Assembly: GCA_038380435.1 (NCBI GenBank)
Contig: JAWZYU010000028.1
Span: 26,830,201-26,894,200, forward strand
DNA length: 64,000 nucleotides
Direction of reading: 5' to 3'
From: Ryuthela nishihirai
Lineage: Eukaryota; Arthropoda; Arachnida; Araneae; Heptathelidae
Below the pieces are notes generated by a model, which was given only the letters and a program-made list of their open reading frames with translations, ran no database searches and had not been told where the DNA came from. The position numbers and the translations under genes were made by a program. Positions 30,158 to 40,565 of this stretch are shown piece after piece (the stretch's first letter is position 1; every line of letters begins with the position of its first letter).

Positions 30158-30484
30158 TTCTACCTGATCCAGCGCTGAGATTTATCTCCGCAAGATTCCC
30201 CATTCTACCCTCGGTTAGAAGGGGACGCCGATGAGATTGGAATGACCGCCGTCCATCGAATGGGAAGTTAAGCCGTGTCCCCGTGTATCGGGAAGCCATA
30301 CCATGTGCACGTTAAAGAACACGCTGGATAGCCTTGACGCGAGGCTACCATCTGTCTCCTAACAGGTGTTCCAGTGAGTCCACCCCCCAATCTTTTTTCA
30401 GGTTTCGTGGTCCTCGTGACCTGGCCATTTAGCACATTGTTGGCAAAAACAAAATGCCGTTCAGAAGTGAAAAAACCCAACCCA
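30150..30484 (+). mobile_element. Thr-tRNA-derived SINE, divergent
   Basis: B-box onward, with many substitutions relative to the neighbours, ending AAACCCAACCCA. It overlaps the right arm of the hairpin. Confidence 0.75.
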
Positions 30485-30603
30485 AATATGTGAATTGATT
30501 TTCAAACGTTTCTAGTTCATCACTTGGACCAAATCTGTTCTTGGATGGTCCCTGAAGATTGGCCATGGAAAGGGAAGTGTGAAAGTGGTAAGTAAAGGAA
30601 ACA

Positions 30604-30967
30604 GGGTTGTTTTACCTCTGAACGGCACTTTTTTGCACACCATGGGCTAAATGGCCAGGTCACATGGACCCCGAAGGCTCAGAGAAGGTTGGGGGAGGGG
30701 ACCCACTGGAACAGCTGTTGGGAGACAGATGGTAGCCTCCCGTCAAAGCCATCCAGCGTGTTCTTTAACGTGCACAGGGTATGGCTCTCTTGCACACGGG
30801 GCCACGGCTTAACGTCCCATCCGACGGACGGCGGCCTTTTTATCCCCTACTGACCGTGGGCAGGGAAATTTGCGGAGATAAATCTCAACGCTGACCCAGC
30901 TGGGACTCGAACCTTGGAACTACAGATTACGAGCCTGGCGCGCTGCCGACTGAGCCACCCCCGCCCC
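30604..30967 (-). mobile_element. Thr-tRNA-derived SINE, full length
   Basis: Complete tail to head, with a small deletion near 30840. Flanked by near-identical GGAAACAG / GGGAACAG. Confidence 0.85.
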
Positions 30968-32449
30968 AGGGAACAGGGAATAAGAGCGGAAAATCTTAGA
31001 TTTGCCTTGATTATGGAGAAAAAGAGACCAAAAATAAAAAAGCCTTGAATTCTGAAGAAAGTCTGTTGTAAAGCTGTTATGTAACGTATGTAACATTATT
31101 CTAAATAATGAAACTAACAAAATAACCCTTATGTCCTGTTATATAAAGTCACGCGAAAGCTTACAAATGATGTTGAAGTTCGGGCTATGCTTTAAGTGTC
31201 ATCCTATCTAACAGAAAAACGATTTTTAATTAATTTCTAAAAACAAAAGAAGTTCAATATCTAAGGAGGAAGTATAAGAGAGTAAAAAGAGCAACTCATT
31301 TTTTTTTAAAAACGAGATAAAATAAAACAGATAACCATTTTACACAAAAAGACAAAAAACTTCAATAGGTCCTTCTTAGTTTCACATGAAAATAGTGGGA
31401 AAAATATCACATATTTCGTTGTTTTTTTTTAACCACAGTTTTCAAATATAAATATATACCGAATAATAATCTTTTAACTATGTTAAGCGTTTAAAGTTTG
31501 TTTTAAATTTAAGTGTATTTCAGGAAACATTTATTCAAAAGCTACAACTTATTATGTTCTCCTTTTTCGCCTGTGAACTTGTCTGTGTTTTATCTACCAA
31601 TATATGTATGTTTGGGTGAAATAAACGTATTCATTTCAATTCAAAATCAAACAAACAAACAAAAATTTACTTTCATGCAAATAATTCTCCATTTTCAAAA
31701 TTAAAATTCTTACGAAATGACATTGAAAACTGCGATGGAAAAGCTTGTTAAATAAATATTCTATTACTGGACAAAAGTTTAAAGTAAAACTATTTCCAAA
31801 ATTTTGTTAGCACGAAACACAGCTGTTCCCCCATTTTCCTAAAAGAATCACTAAAAATAGAGCAGACCCGTCTTTCTGTAGTCTTCAATTTCTTCTTCTC
31901 AGTTGGTGGCTTCCTTGCAATGCTGCATTGAAGTTTTGAAACTGAAAGTTTCCTCAGAGAAATAGTCTGGGTTGATGCATTTCTCTTTATCGATCGATAT
32001 GAGGCTTTGTAACATTTTTTTAAAAAAATAAACTCGAGCACTTCAGCCTTTATGATGTTTTTTTCCTGTCTTCGTTGCGTTAACCAGAATCAGTATAGAG
32101 AAATGATCTACAGATCATTTGTTTGTATTTCACCACACCGATCTCGTAGACGAAGTTATTCAGTAGCAAGACGATGAATTGATTCGTTTCCGCACCGCAG
32201 CATTACGTTTCTGACTTCTTCAATAACATCCAGTTTCTTTCCGGTCGGTTGTGTCTTTTCCAATACTTACGTAGTTCTTTCGATTCGTAATTGTGTCAAG
32301 TTCGGAGAATTTTTTAGAATTTTTTGTGGATTTAGATAGTGATTGCTTTTTCAGGAAGAAAAGTGCCTTTGACTCTTCTGAATGATTTGTTTTCGAAGAA
32401 ATTCTGTATATTGTATTTTAATTTTATATTTTCGTGCAAGGAAAGTGGG
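30968..32449. other. AT-rich spacer
   Basis: About 1.5 kb without recognisable coding, RNA or repeat content beyond homopolymer runs. Confidence 0.4.
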
Positions 32450-32668
32450 ATGGATTGTTTTACCCCTGAGCGGCGCCTTTTTGGCACAAATTGGGCAGGT
32501 TGTTTGGAGCGGCACTTTTTCTGCATACAATTGGCTAAATGGCCAGGTCACAAGACCACGAGGGCACACAGAAGGTTGGGGGAGGTGACCCACTGGACAA
32601 CTGTTGAGAGACAGATGGAAACCTCCCGTCAAGGCTATCCAGCGCGTTCTTTAACGCGCAAGGGTATT
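32450..32668 (-). mobile_element. Thr-tRNA-derived SINE, partial
   Basis: Tail and part of the body, with an internal duplication of the GAGCGGCACTTTTT segment. It ends at AACGCGCAAGGG. Confidence 0.7.
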
Positions 32669-32671
32669 TTA

Positions 32672-32818
32672 TGGGTTGGGTGGTTTTACCTCTGAACGGC
32701 ACTTTTTTACATATCATGGGCTAAATGGCCTGGTCACATGGACCTCGAAGGCTCAGAGAAGGTTGGGGGAGTCGACCGACTGGAACAGCTGTTGGGAGAG
32801 AAATGATAGCCTCCCGTC
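32672..32818 (-). mobile_element. Thr-tRNA-derived SINE, cut by minisatellite
   Basis: Tail to GCCTCCCGTC, then an abrupt change to the 30-bp array. Confidence 0.75.
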
Positions 32819-32825
32819 CCCCCCG

Positions 32826-33608
32826 ATCCCCACCCTTCCATTTCAGTTTTCTATGCAGCTCACCTTACCATTTCAGTTTTCTATGCAGCCCACCCTTCCA
32901 TTTCAGTTTTCTATGCATCTCACCTTACCATTTCAGTGTTCTATGCTGCCCACCCTTCCATTTCAGTTTTCTATGCTGACCACCTTTCCATTTCAGTTTT
33001 CTATGCAGCTCACCTTACCATTTCAGTTTTCTATGCTGCCCACCCTTCCATTTCAGTTTTCTATGCAGCTCACCTTACCATTTCAGTTTTCTATGCAGCC
33101 CACCCTTCCATTTCAGTTTTCTATGCAGCTCACCTTACCATTTCAGTGTTCTATGCTGCCCACCCTTCCATTTCAGTTTTCTATGCAGCCCACCCTTCCA
33201 TTTCAGTTTTCTATGCAGCTCACCTTACCATTTCAGTTTTCTATGCTGCCCACCCTTCCATTTCAGTTTTCTATGCAGCTCACCTTACCATTTCAGTTTT
33301 CTATGCTGCCCACCCTTCCATTTCAGTTTTCTATGCTGCCCACCCTTCCATTTCAGTTTTCTATGCAGCTCACCTTACCATTTCAGTTTTCTATGCTGCC
33401 CACCCTTCCATTTCAGTTTTCTATGCTGCCCACCCTTCCATTTCAGTTTTCTACGCTGCCCACCATTCCATTTCAGTTTTCTACGCTGCCCACCCTTCCA
33501 TTTCAGTTTTCTATGCTGCCCACCCTTCCATTTCAGTTTTCTATGCTGCCCACCCTTCCATTTCAGTTTTCTATGCTGCCCATCCTTCCATTCCAGTTTT
33601 CTATGCGA
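32826..33608. repeat. 30-bp minisatellite, about 26 copies
   Basis: Unit around CCATTTCAGTTTTCTATG with two alternating variants (CAGCTCACCTTA and CTGCCCACCCTT), giving a partial 60-bp higher-order repeat. Open frames on both strands (for example LPFQFSM repeats) follow from the unit length and are not taken as genes. Confidence 0.9.
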
Positions 33609-34385
33609 CACTTCAGCTGAAACATTTGCCCGGGACTGATCTAGGATAATATCTGAAAAGTGTGTGAAAAACCTAACACTTGAATTAAATAATTGGAAGC
33701 TCCAACTATTGAACAGAAAAAAAAACAACTCGTTTGTTCTACTAACGAACTAAAAATGTGAACTGTTTATTTCATGACATTATTTTGCTCAGATTTGTCA
33801 CTCGTAATTTGCAGTAAGCAAATTTAAACCTTGAGTTGGAGAAAAACTCTCATCTCCATCCTGCCACGCAAAGGTAGCAATTGCGCAAGATAGAAGACTA
33901 AACGAGCTCGGAGGAGAATTAGAAAAATCGACAAAACCCACCCTCACGTGTTAAGTACAACGCCAACTGTACTACCGCTGAGGCGATTCGATTTCTACGC
34001 CGGTCACATGACTACCGTGTGGAGTGTCGGGAGCTGTTTGGATATCTACTTCATGATGTGGCGACCGCTCCGAAGCCCAGTAGCAAGCACGTGGATATCA
34101 AGATGCGGTGGGAGCGATGACAGAGATGCTGTGCTCCAAAGGATAAAACCTACACACGTGCATGCATCTCAGCGTGCGGGAATCGCCGCATCTTCACGGC
34201 ATCTCCACATTCCCCCACATCACTTCATCCAGCGAGGTTAAATTCAAATAGGATTAGGGAATTGTATTTTTTTAAACTAATTTCTGAAAAGGAGAAAAAA
34301 AACTTTAAGTGTAGTTAAAGATTGATTTTTTTTTGGATGATGATGATTTAATATTTGGTGTTAACTCTGCAACTCTCTCATCCGG
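33609..34385. promoter_or_regulatory. Possible promoter/5' leader of the LRR gene
   Basis: Unique, repeat-free sequence. 33940-34240 is GC-richer than its surroundings and contains a 97-codon frame from a non-ATG codon. It sits immediately upstream of the exon at 34386, so leader or promoter is the simplest reading; there is no direct evidence for a start site. Confidence 0.3.
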
Positions 34386-34633
34386 ATGCAAATGATGGAG
34401 ATCGACAGATATCTCATCATTTTATCTGCGGTGTTTTTTAACGCGATGTGCAGTGAACTCAAGGAATCAGAAGACGATCATTTTGCCATGCCGTTTGGCC
34501 TCGTACCTGGATCAGTGTCGGAACAGGAACCTGGATGCAGGTGCAGAAATGAAACGGAAGAAGTTGTCTGCAGGTGTTGCGGATCAGTGGTGACCGACAT
34601 TCCCGCCAATTTATCCCAAGGGTTGGCTAAACT
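34386..34633 (+). CDS. First coding exon of an LRR protein, possibly an LGR-type receptor
   Basis: Begins at ATG 34386 (further in-frame ATGs at 34392 and 34395). A hydrophobic run YLIILSAVFFNAMCS gives a signal peptide, then an acidic spacer and a cysteine cluster C-x-C...C-x-C-C leading into VTDIPANLSQGLAKL. That is the layout of a leucine-rich-repeat N-terminal cap (Cys cluster, then x-IP-x-NL-x4-x-L). The frame runs into a strong donor, CT|GTAAGT at 34634, splitting a Leu codon in phase 2 as in LGR/glycoprotein-hormone-receptor genes, whose first exon ends in a similar place. Likely an extracellular domain of a membrane receptor or secreted LRR protein. No further exon is found downstream in the window. 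Confidence 0.6.
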
Positions 34634-35026
34634 GTAAGTACAAATGTTCCTTGCTATTTTCTAATGTATATGTGTTTTAAAATTTAAAAATCGACCTAGA
34701 GCATTTCACAATAGAAGCCTCTGGAGTAAGTCTTCTCAAAATGTGTTTCATTGTAACATTGAAATGAAAATATTGAGAATCGTAATCCATTTTATGTAAT
34801 GGATACTTTAATATTTTTTGAAGACATTATTCAAGTAACTTAGATACAAATCACCAATAAATGTATACGTATCTAAAATAAAGCTTAGACTTTGAATGTG
34901 ATCTGCTTCGTAATGCCAGTGCAAAATAAATCTAGAATTGAATTCTTTCTATAAAATTGGCATTGAGAAAATGCCTCGAGTTAGAACCTTAATTTAAATC
35001 GATTAAATTCTTGACCTTCCGTGATG
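34634..35026 (+). other. Start of presumed intron 1
   Basis: The GTAAGTAC donor opens AT-rich non-coding sequence. If the gene is real, the rest of the window may be intron. Confidence 0.45.
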
Positions 35027-35236
35027 ACTGTTCAGCAATGTTTGTGGCGTGATGACTGTTCAGCAATGTTTGTGGCGTGATGACTGTTCAGCAATGTTTG
35101 TGGCGTGATGACTGTTCAGCAATGTTTGTGGCGTGATGACTGTTCAGCAATGTTTGTGGCGTGATGACTGTTCAGCAATGTTTGTGGCATGATGACTGTT
35201 CAGCAATGTTTGTGGCGTGATGATTGTTCAGCAGTG
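35027..35236. repeat. 28-bp tandem repeat, about 7 copies
   Basis: Unit GTGATGACTGTTCAGCAATG plus TTTGTGGC, nearly invariant, so recently expanded. Confidence 0.9.
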
Positions 35237-35605
35237 TGATTTTAATCGCTTTTGAAGGGTTAGAACTCTCCAGAAATATCCGTCCCATGCAATTCTTTTT
35301 CTATATTCATAAAAAAACATGTATATCAAAGAGTTTATCCTCTAAAAAAAGTTTTTTTTAGAAATTTGTCTAATGAGAATTTTAGTAAATTTCGGGAACA
35401 GAAAGTTTTTGAAAAGAAAGAAATTTAGTGTAATGATATTCAAGTTTCCTAAATCTTTACACTGACTGAATATCTTTAAAGGTCAAATATCAAGTTGCAT
35501 TAAATAATTTATTTTGTTGGATTTAAAAAAAATCACTTTCCACTGCATAAATTTGCTTTTACAATATTCCTAACTTAATTAAATAGTGACGTACACTTAC
35601 TAGTA
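35237..35605. other. AT-rich spacer
   Basis: Nothing recognised. Confidence 0.35.
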
Positions 35606-36157
35606 TAGTCGCTCAAAAAAGTATCCGAACACTATGGTTAATTACAGAATTGAAAAAAAATATATCTGGCAACGATTTTTTTAGAAATTAGTGATCTGGC
35701 AACCTTCGTGTCACGTGATTACAGAGTTCAGAAAAAATATCTGGAACGTGTACAGCAACTGTACACGCTCCAGTTACCGTTCACAGCAAACTGGAGCGTG
35801 TGCAGTAACTGCACACGCTCCAGTTTGCTGTGAACGGTAACTGCACACGCTCAATATTTCCGTGAGTGAGCCCACACGATCCAGGTCTTTGTGAGCTCAC
35901 ACGATCCAATGTGCTGTGAACATTAACCGCAACCACTCCAGTTTGCTGTGAACGGTAACTGCACACGCTCCATATTCATTGCATTATATATTCATACGTG
36001 ATAGTCACACGTGATACGTCATCATAGTGATCTGGCAACCTTCGTGTCACGTGACACGAAGGTTGCCAGAACACTAATTTCTAAAAATATCGTTGCCAGA
36101 TATTTTTTCTGAATTCTGTCATCAACCATAGTGTTCGGATACTTTTTTGAGCGACTG
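35606..36157. mobile_element. Long Tc1-type composite MITE
   Basis: Terminal repeats TAGTCGCTCAAAAAAG (first base changed) and GAGCGACTG, TA at each end. Interior as in 8688-9290. Confidence 0.85.
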
Positions 36158-37271
36158 TACTTCGCGATCCCAACATATGTGTTCAACGAGCGTATGATAA
36201 ATGCCTCGAGAACGTAACATGAACGCTCCCTCTAGTGTAGCTTAAATGTTCCTCGGGCATAATATAGTGTTCCACGGTACTTTAATATATTTGAGGGGTT
36301 AGTGAACATAGGATGAGTGTCTCTTGAGCTTAAATGTTCTGCGACCAAAACATTGTGTTCCGCAAACATTTGGAAATATAAATAAAAAAATCTAATCATT
36401 GATAATCAGAAAATGGGAATTTTTCTACTAGTTGGCAACACTGTCAATACGTTCCTTCGCAAAACTTATTCCAATAACTGATGAGGTGTGCCGGGGTATG
36501 TCGGCTCAAAACGTCACCCTATAAAACCACAATATTAATAAAATATCCCGAATATATCTAATGGATATCCATTTGTCATCTTATCGATTATTGCCTCAAT
36601 ATCTTCCCACTCTCGTATTATCTTCATATCTCAATATCTTCCCATGAACTCTTATTATAACTTCAATCATCAGCTAGAATGAATAACATTTGCTCTGATG
36701 AAGATGAACATCATCAGATGAAGATGTGCCCTGCTTCAGAGTCTACAACCTTTTTTTTTAAATATATTATCTCCATTAAAAATGCAATATCTACTAATAA
36801 AACATCTCCTAGAATCCTGATATGATACAGGATAAATCTAAGCTTACACGTGGGGAACAAAGCCTTCTGATGCTTGGATGGCTATGGAAATTGAATTTCC
36901 TTGCATTGTGCATTAACTGAAACGATGCGTGTAAGATTTTTAGATGACATATTTCTTCACAGATCTGTCTTGAAATGAAACGGCCGCCGATAGAATCACA
37001 TAAGCCGAAGAGAAAACTGATATATTCTTTAAGTCTGTTCATCCTCTCAGAGTGTATCGAAAGCTGATTATCAGACGCAGAACCATCAGCGTTATCTCGT
37101 GCTGCCTCTGCTCCCAATATTCGAGGCTTACATGATAACAGAACTAAACTCTTGACCCATCAGTGCAGATAATATAGGATAGTTCAGAATGTCATGTAAG
37201 TATTGTATTGTAACGTATAGTATGAAATAATGACTGCAATTTTTAAATTATATTTTATCTGTTTTTTCTCC
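36158..37271. other. Unassigned spacer
   Basis: A 102-codon minus-strand frame (36809-37117) begins at a non-ATG codon and shows no motif. No repeat recognised. Confidence 0.35.
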
Positions 37272-37282
37272 TCGATCTAACT

Positions 37283-37668
37283 GGGTTGGGTTGTTTTGCC
37301 TCTGAGCGGCACTTTTTTGCACACCATGGACTAAATGGCCAGGTGGCAAGGACCCCGAAGGCTCAGATAAGGTTGGAGGAGGGGACCCACTAGAACGGCT
37401 GTTGGGAGACAGTGGTAGCCTCCCGTCAAGGCCATCCAGTGTGTTCTTTAACGTGCACAGGGTATGGCTCTCCTACACACGGAGCCACGGCTTAACGTCC
37501 CATCCGACGGACGGCAGCCTTTCCAAATCCATCGGTATCCCCTACTGACCATGGGCAGGGCGAGGTATTTTGCCGAGATAAATCTCAACGCTGACCCAGC
37601 TGGGACTCGAACCTGGGAACTACAAATTACGAGCCTGGCGCGGTACCGACCGAGCCACCCCCGCCCCA
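37283..37668 (-). mobile_element. Thr-tRNA-derived SINE, full length
   Basis: Flanked by TCGATCTAACT / TCGATGTAACT (37272-37282 and 37669-37679), one mismatch in 11. Confidence 0.9.
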
Positions 37669-37924
37669 TCGATGTAACTGACTGCGACTTTTCTCCCGTT
37701 TCGTCCGTTAGATGAGCTACTATTGTATTTACTTGAAACTTAGGAGAACATTGTCGTATTTCGCAGATCATTATGTTCTTTTATCTGAATAAAAATAATA
37801 CGATTTTGGGAATGCAAATGTTTCGGTAGGCAGTTATAATTTTCTCTGTGATATATTTTCTCTATTGTGGAAAATGGAAAATATTTAGTGTCATTTGTGA
37901 TGCCTGATGTCTTCTTAGTGTACT

Positions 37925-38310
37925 GGGGCGGGGGTGGCTCAGTCGTTAGCGTGCCTGGCTCGTAATCTGTAGTTTCCAGGTTCGAGTATCAGCTGGGGAA
38001 GCGTTGAGATTTATCTCCGCAAAATTCCCCGCCCTGCCTACGGTCAGTAGGGGACACCGATGGGCTTTGAAAGATTGCCGTCCGTCGGGTGGGACGTCAA
38101 GGCGTGGCCCCTTGTGCGGCAGAGCCATACCCTGTGCACGTTAAAGAACAAAATGGATGGTCTTGACGGGAGGCTACCATCTGTCTCCCAACAACTGTTC
38201 CAGTGGGTAACCTCCACAACCTTCTCTGAGTCTTCGGGGTCCTTGTGACCTGGCCATTTAGCCCATGGTGTGCAAAAAAGTGCCGCCCAGAGGTAAAACA
38301 ACCCAACCCA
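37925..38310 (+). mobile_element. Thr-tRNA-derived SINE, full length
   Basis: Complete copy from GGGGCGGGGGTGGCTCAG to ACCCAACCCA. It lies against the repeat at 38317 and faces the copy at 37283-37668. Confidence 0.9.
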
Positions 38311-38316
38311 ATCCAA

Positions 38317-38510
38317 TACGAATTTTAACATTACGACCACCGTCCGGAATCTGAGCATTATCTATTATAGCGAGACACAAATGCGCATGAGCACAAATAT
38401 AATTACGCTGAACTACAGCAGCTATTATCCCATTTTGTAGAGGCCAATGACATTAGATTGTTAGACTCTAGCAAAGCAACCAACAGTCGAAGATCTTTTT
38501 ACTTAACCAA
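38317..38510. repeat. Unclassified interspersed repeat
   Basis: Shares CAATACGAATTTTAAC, CCACCGTCCGGAATCT and CAACAGTCGAAGATC with 23830-24100. Confidence 0.5.
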
Positions 38511-38930
38511 TACAGCTATCCCTCGATTTACACGGTTAACAAAAATGCAATCCGTTTCGCTTTGCACAATTGTAGACTCGGTTTTTACACAGTATGGATT
38601 CAGTTTCTGTTATGTACGCAGATATATTATGTATGCAGATATAATTCATATTATGAAGTAACAGTAGTATAGAGTCAAGGGAGATTATTAGACTGTGACA
38701 CCAAAGCAAAACATCAACTAAATTGTTTTGATTAATATCATCATTTTGAAGAATAAACAGATAATAGTAAATTCTTAGATTAGTTTATGTTTCATCATTT
38801 GTAACATGTCATTCATCAATAAAGTCATCATTTGTAACAAGTTTATTTATATTCTTTCGCTAAAAAATTATATTCTTGCCATTGTAATACAATCTGTCTA
38901 GACCATCTTAAAAAATAAACAATTAATAAA
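38511..38930. other. AT-rich spacer
   Basis: Short internal duplications (ATGTACGCAGATATATTATG, TCATTTGTAACA) only. Confidence 0.35.
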
Positions 38931-39070
38931 TACCCCCTCAAGCAGCTGCTTGCCACAGAGGTCTGACAGGAGCCTGTCAGTTTATATGCTATAGTAGAAG
39001 GTCTGAGAGGATGGCAGGACCTCAGCAGAAAAACGACACACACGTCCATGCCTTACCCAGGGCTCGAACC
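38931..39070 (-). mobile_element. SINE-2 copy, head truncated
   Basis: From CTCAAGCAGCTGCTTGCC to the B-box GGGCTCGAACC. The A-box end is missing. Confidence 0.75.
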
Positions 39071-39172
39071 TTAATGATATTATTACGGATTTTTGTTCGA
39101 AATAAATAAACGGAATCTAAAAGAACTAATTTAATAACTAGGACAATAAGTTTGCATAAATCATAAACAAAT

Positions 39173-39504
39173 TTCAGTCCCAGCTGGGTCAGCGTTGAGA
39201 CTTATCTCCGCAAAATTCTCCGCCCTGCCCACGGTCAATAGGGGACACCGATGGGCTCAGAAAAACCGCAGTCCGTCGGGTGGGACGTTAAGCCGTGGCC
39301 CCGTGTGTGGGAGAGCCATATCCTGTGCACGTTAAAGAACACGCTGGATGGCCTTGACGGGAGGCTACCATCTGTCTCCCAACAGCTGTTCCAGTGGGTC
39401 CCCTCCCCCAACCTTCTCTGAGCTTTCGGGTTCCATGAAACCTGGCCATTTAGACTATGGTGTGCAAAAAAGTTCCGCTCAGAGGTAAAAAAAACAACCC
39501 AACA
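39173..39504 (+). mobile_element. Thr-tRNA-derived SINE, partial head
   Basis: Starts in the middle of the tRNA-like region (CAGTCCCAGCTGGGTCAG) and keeps the full body and tail. Confidence 0.8.
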
Positions 39505-40565
39505 ACTCTTTGTGTACTATTCTTGTTTTGAAAGTGTCGGTCCCAAATTGAAACCAGAAGAACAATTATTTGGCGAAGAGAAGAATTGAGTACGTAGATT
39601 CACATGTGAATAGTTAACAACTGAGGAAATATCGTCTTCTGTCGTAAAGATTTCTCAGGGAACAAAAGTGTGGACGCAATTGGCACCCAGACAAACGAAA
39701 CATGTTTCACCCACCTGCACTGAATGCCAAGCTAAGTCTACGACAACGCTGACTCTAAACCATGTCCTGAATGAAGACTTCCAGAGGACGTAGTGAAGAA
39801 ATAAATAAAAGGCGTTGATGCTTTGGATTCGCACGAAGTCATTAAAGGAAGTCTTACCTTTCGACAGTAGGGGGACCCTTATCTCGAATAAAACTGTTCA
39901 CGTCCCCCCACCTCCAAAATTAAAATGGAAACCATGATATCTGTCGTGTTATTCTTTAAATCTGAAAAATATATATCTCTAAATATTCTATACTCTATAG
40001 TTATTAGGAACTTTTAATATGAAAACAACAGCAAAATATATTTAGACTCAGACTTTCTTAATATGTAGCACTTATACTTCTTATACAATTCGATTTGTGA
40101 TTAAATCGTAATTGCTTGCCTACATATGAAGCAGATAAAAATATAAAAAAGTTTGGCCGGAAAAATTCGTCACGGTTTATTAAATATGCATTTCTGAGAA
40201 AAAGAAGATTACAAAGTGAATATAATATTGATTTCCCCCCCCCCACCTCTAAACACTTCGTACTAACACGATCCCGTCTGTGTTCTCCACCAATAGAGAT
40301 AAGGTAACCTAGATATACTAAGTTTCAACAGTTCAATAATAGACGAAGTACATAGTATTTAAACATGTAAGTGTTTGAATTAAAGATATATCTTTTAAAA
40401 TTAGTTTTACTATTTATTTTTTAAAATTCAGTAATGAAATCTAAAAAATTTAATTATATTTTAATAAAATAGTAATGAGTAAATTATTTTATATCGTTTT
40501 AAACTAAATAATTTGCAGTTAAATTTTAGACAAATTGAATCACTTGAAACTTTAGGCATATTTAA
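39505..40565. other. AT-rich spacer
   Basis: About 1 kb without recognised content. C tract near 40236. Confidence 0.35.

Noticed and set aside
32676..33649. 314- and 237-aa repetitive ORFs as silk-like or structural protein genes
   Set aside because: They are frames through the 30-bp minisatellite and start inside a SINE. No signal peptide or unique flanking coding sequence.
36809..37117. 102-aa minus-strand ORF as a gene
   Set aside because: It opens at a non-ATG codon, has no recognisable motif and no splice signals I trust.
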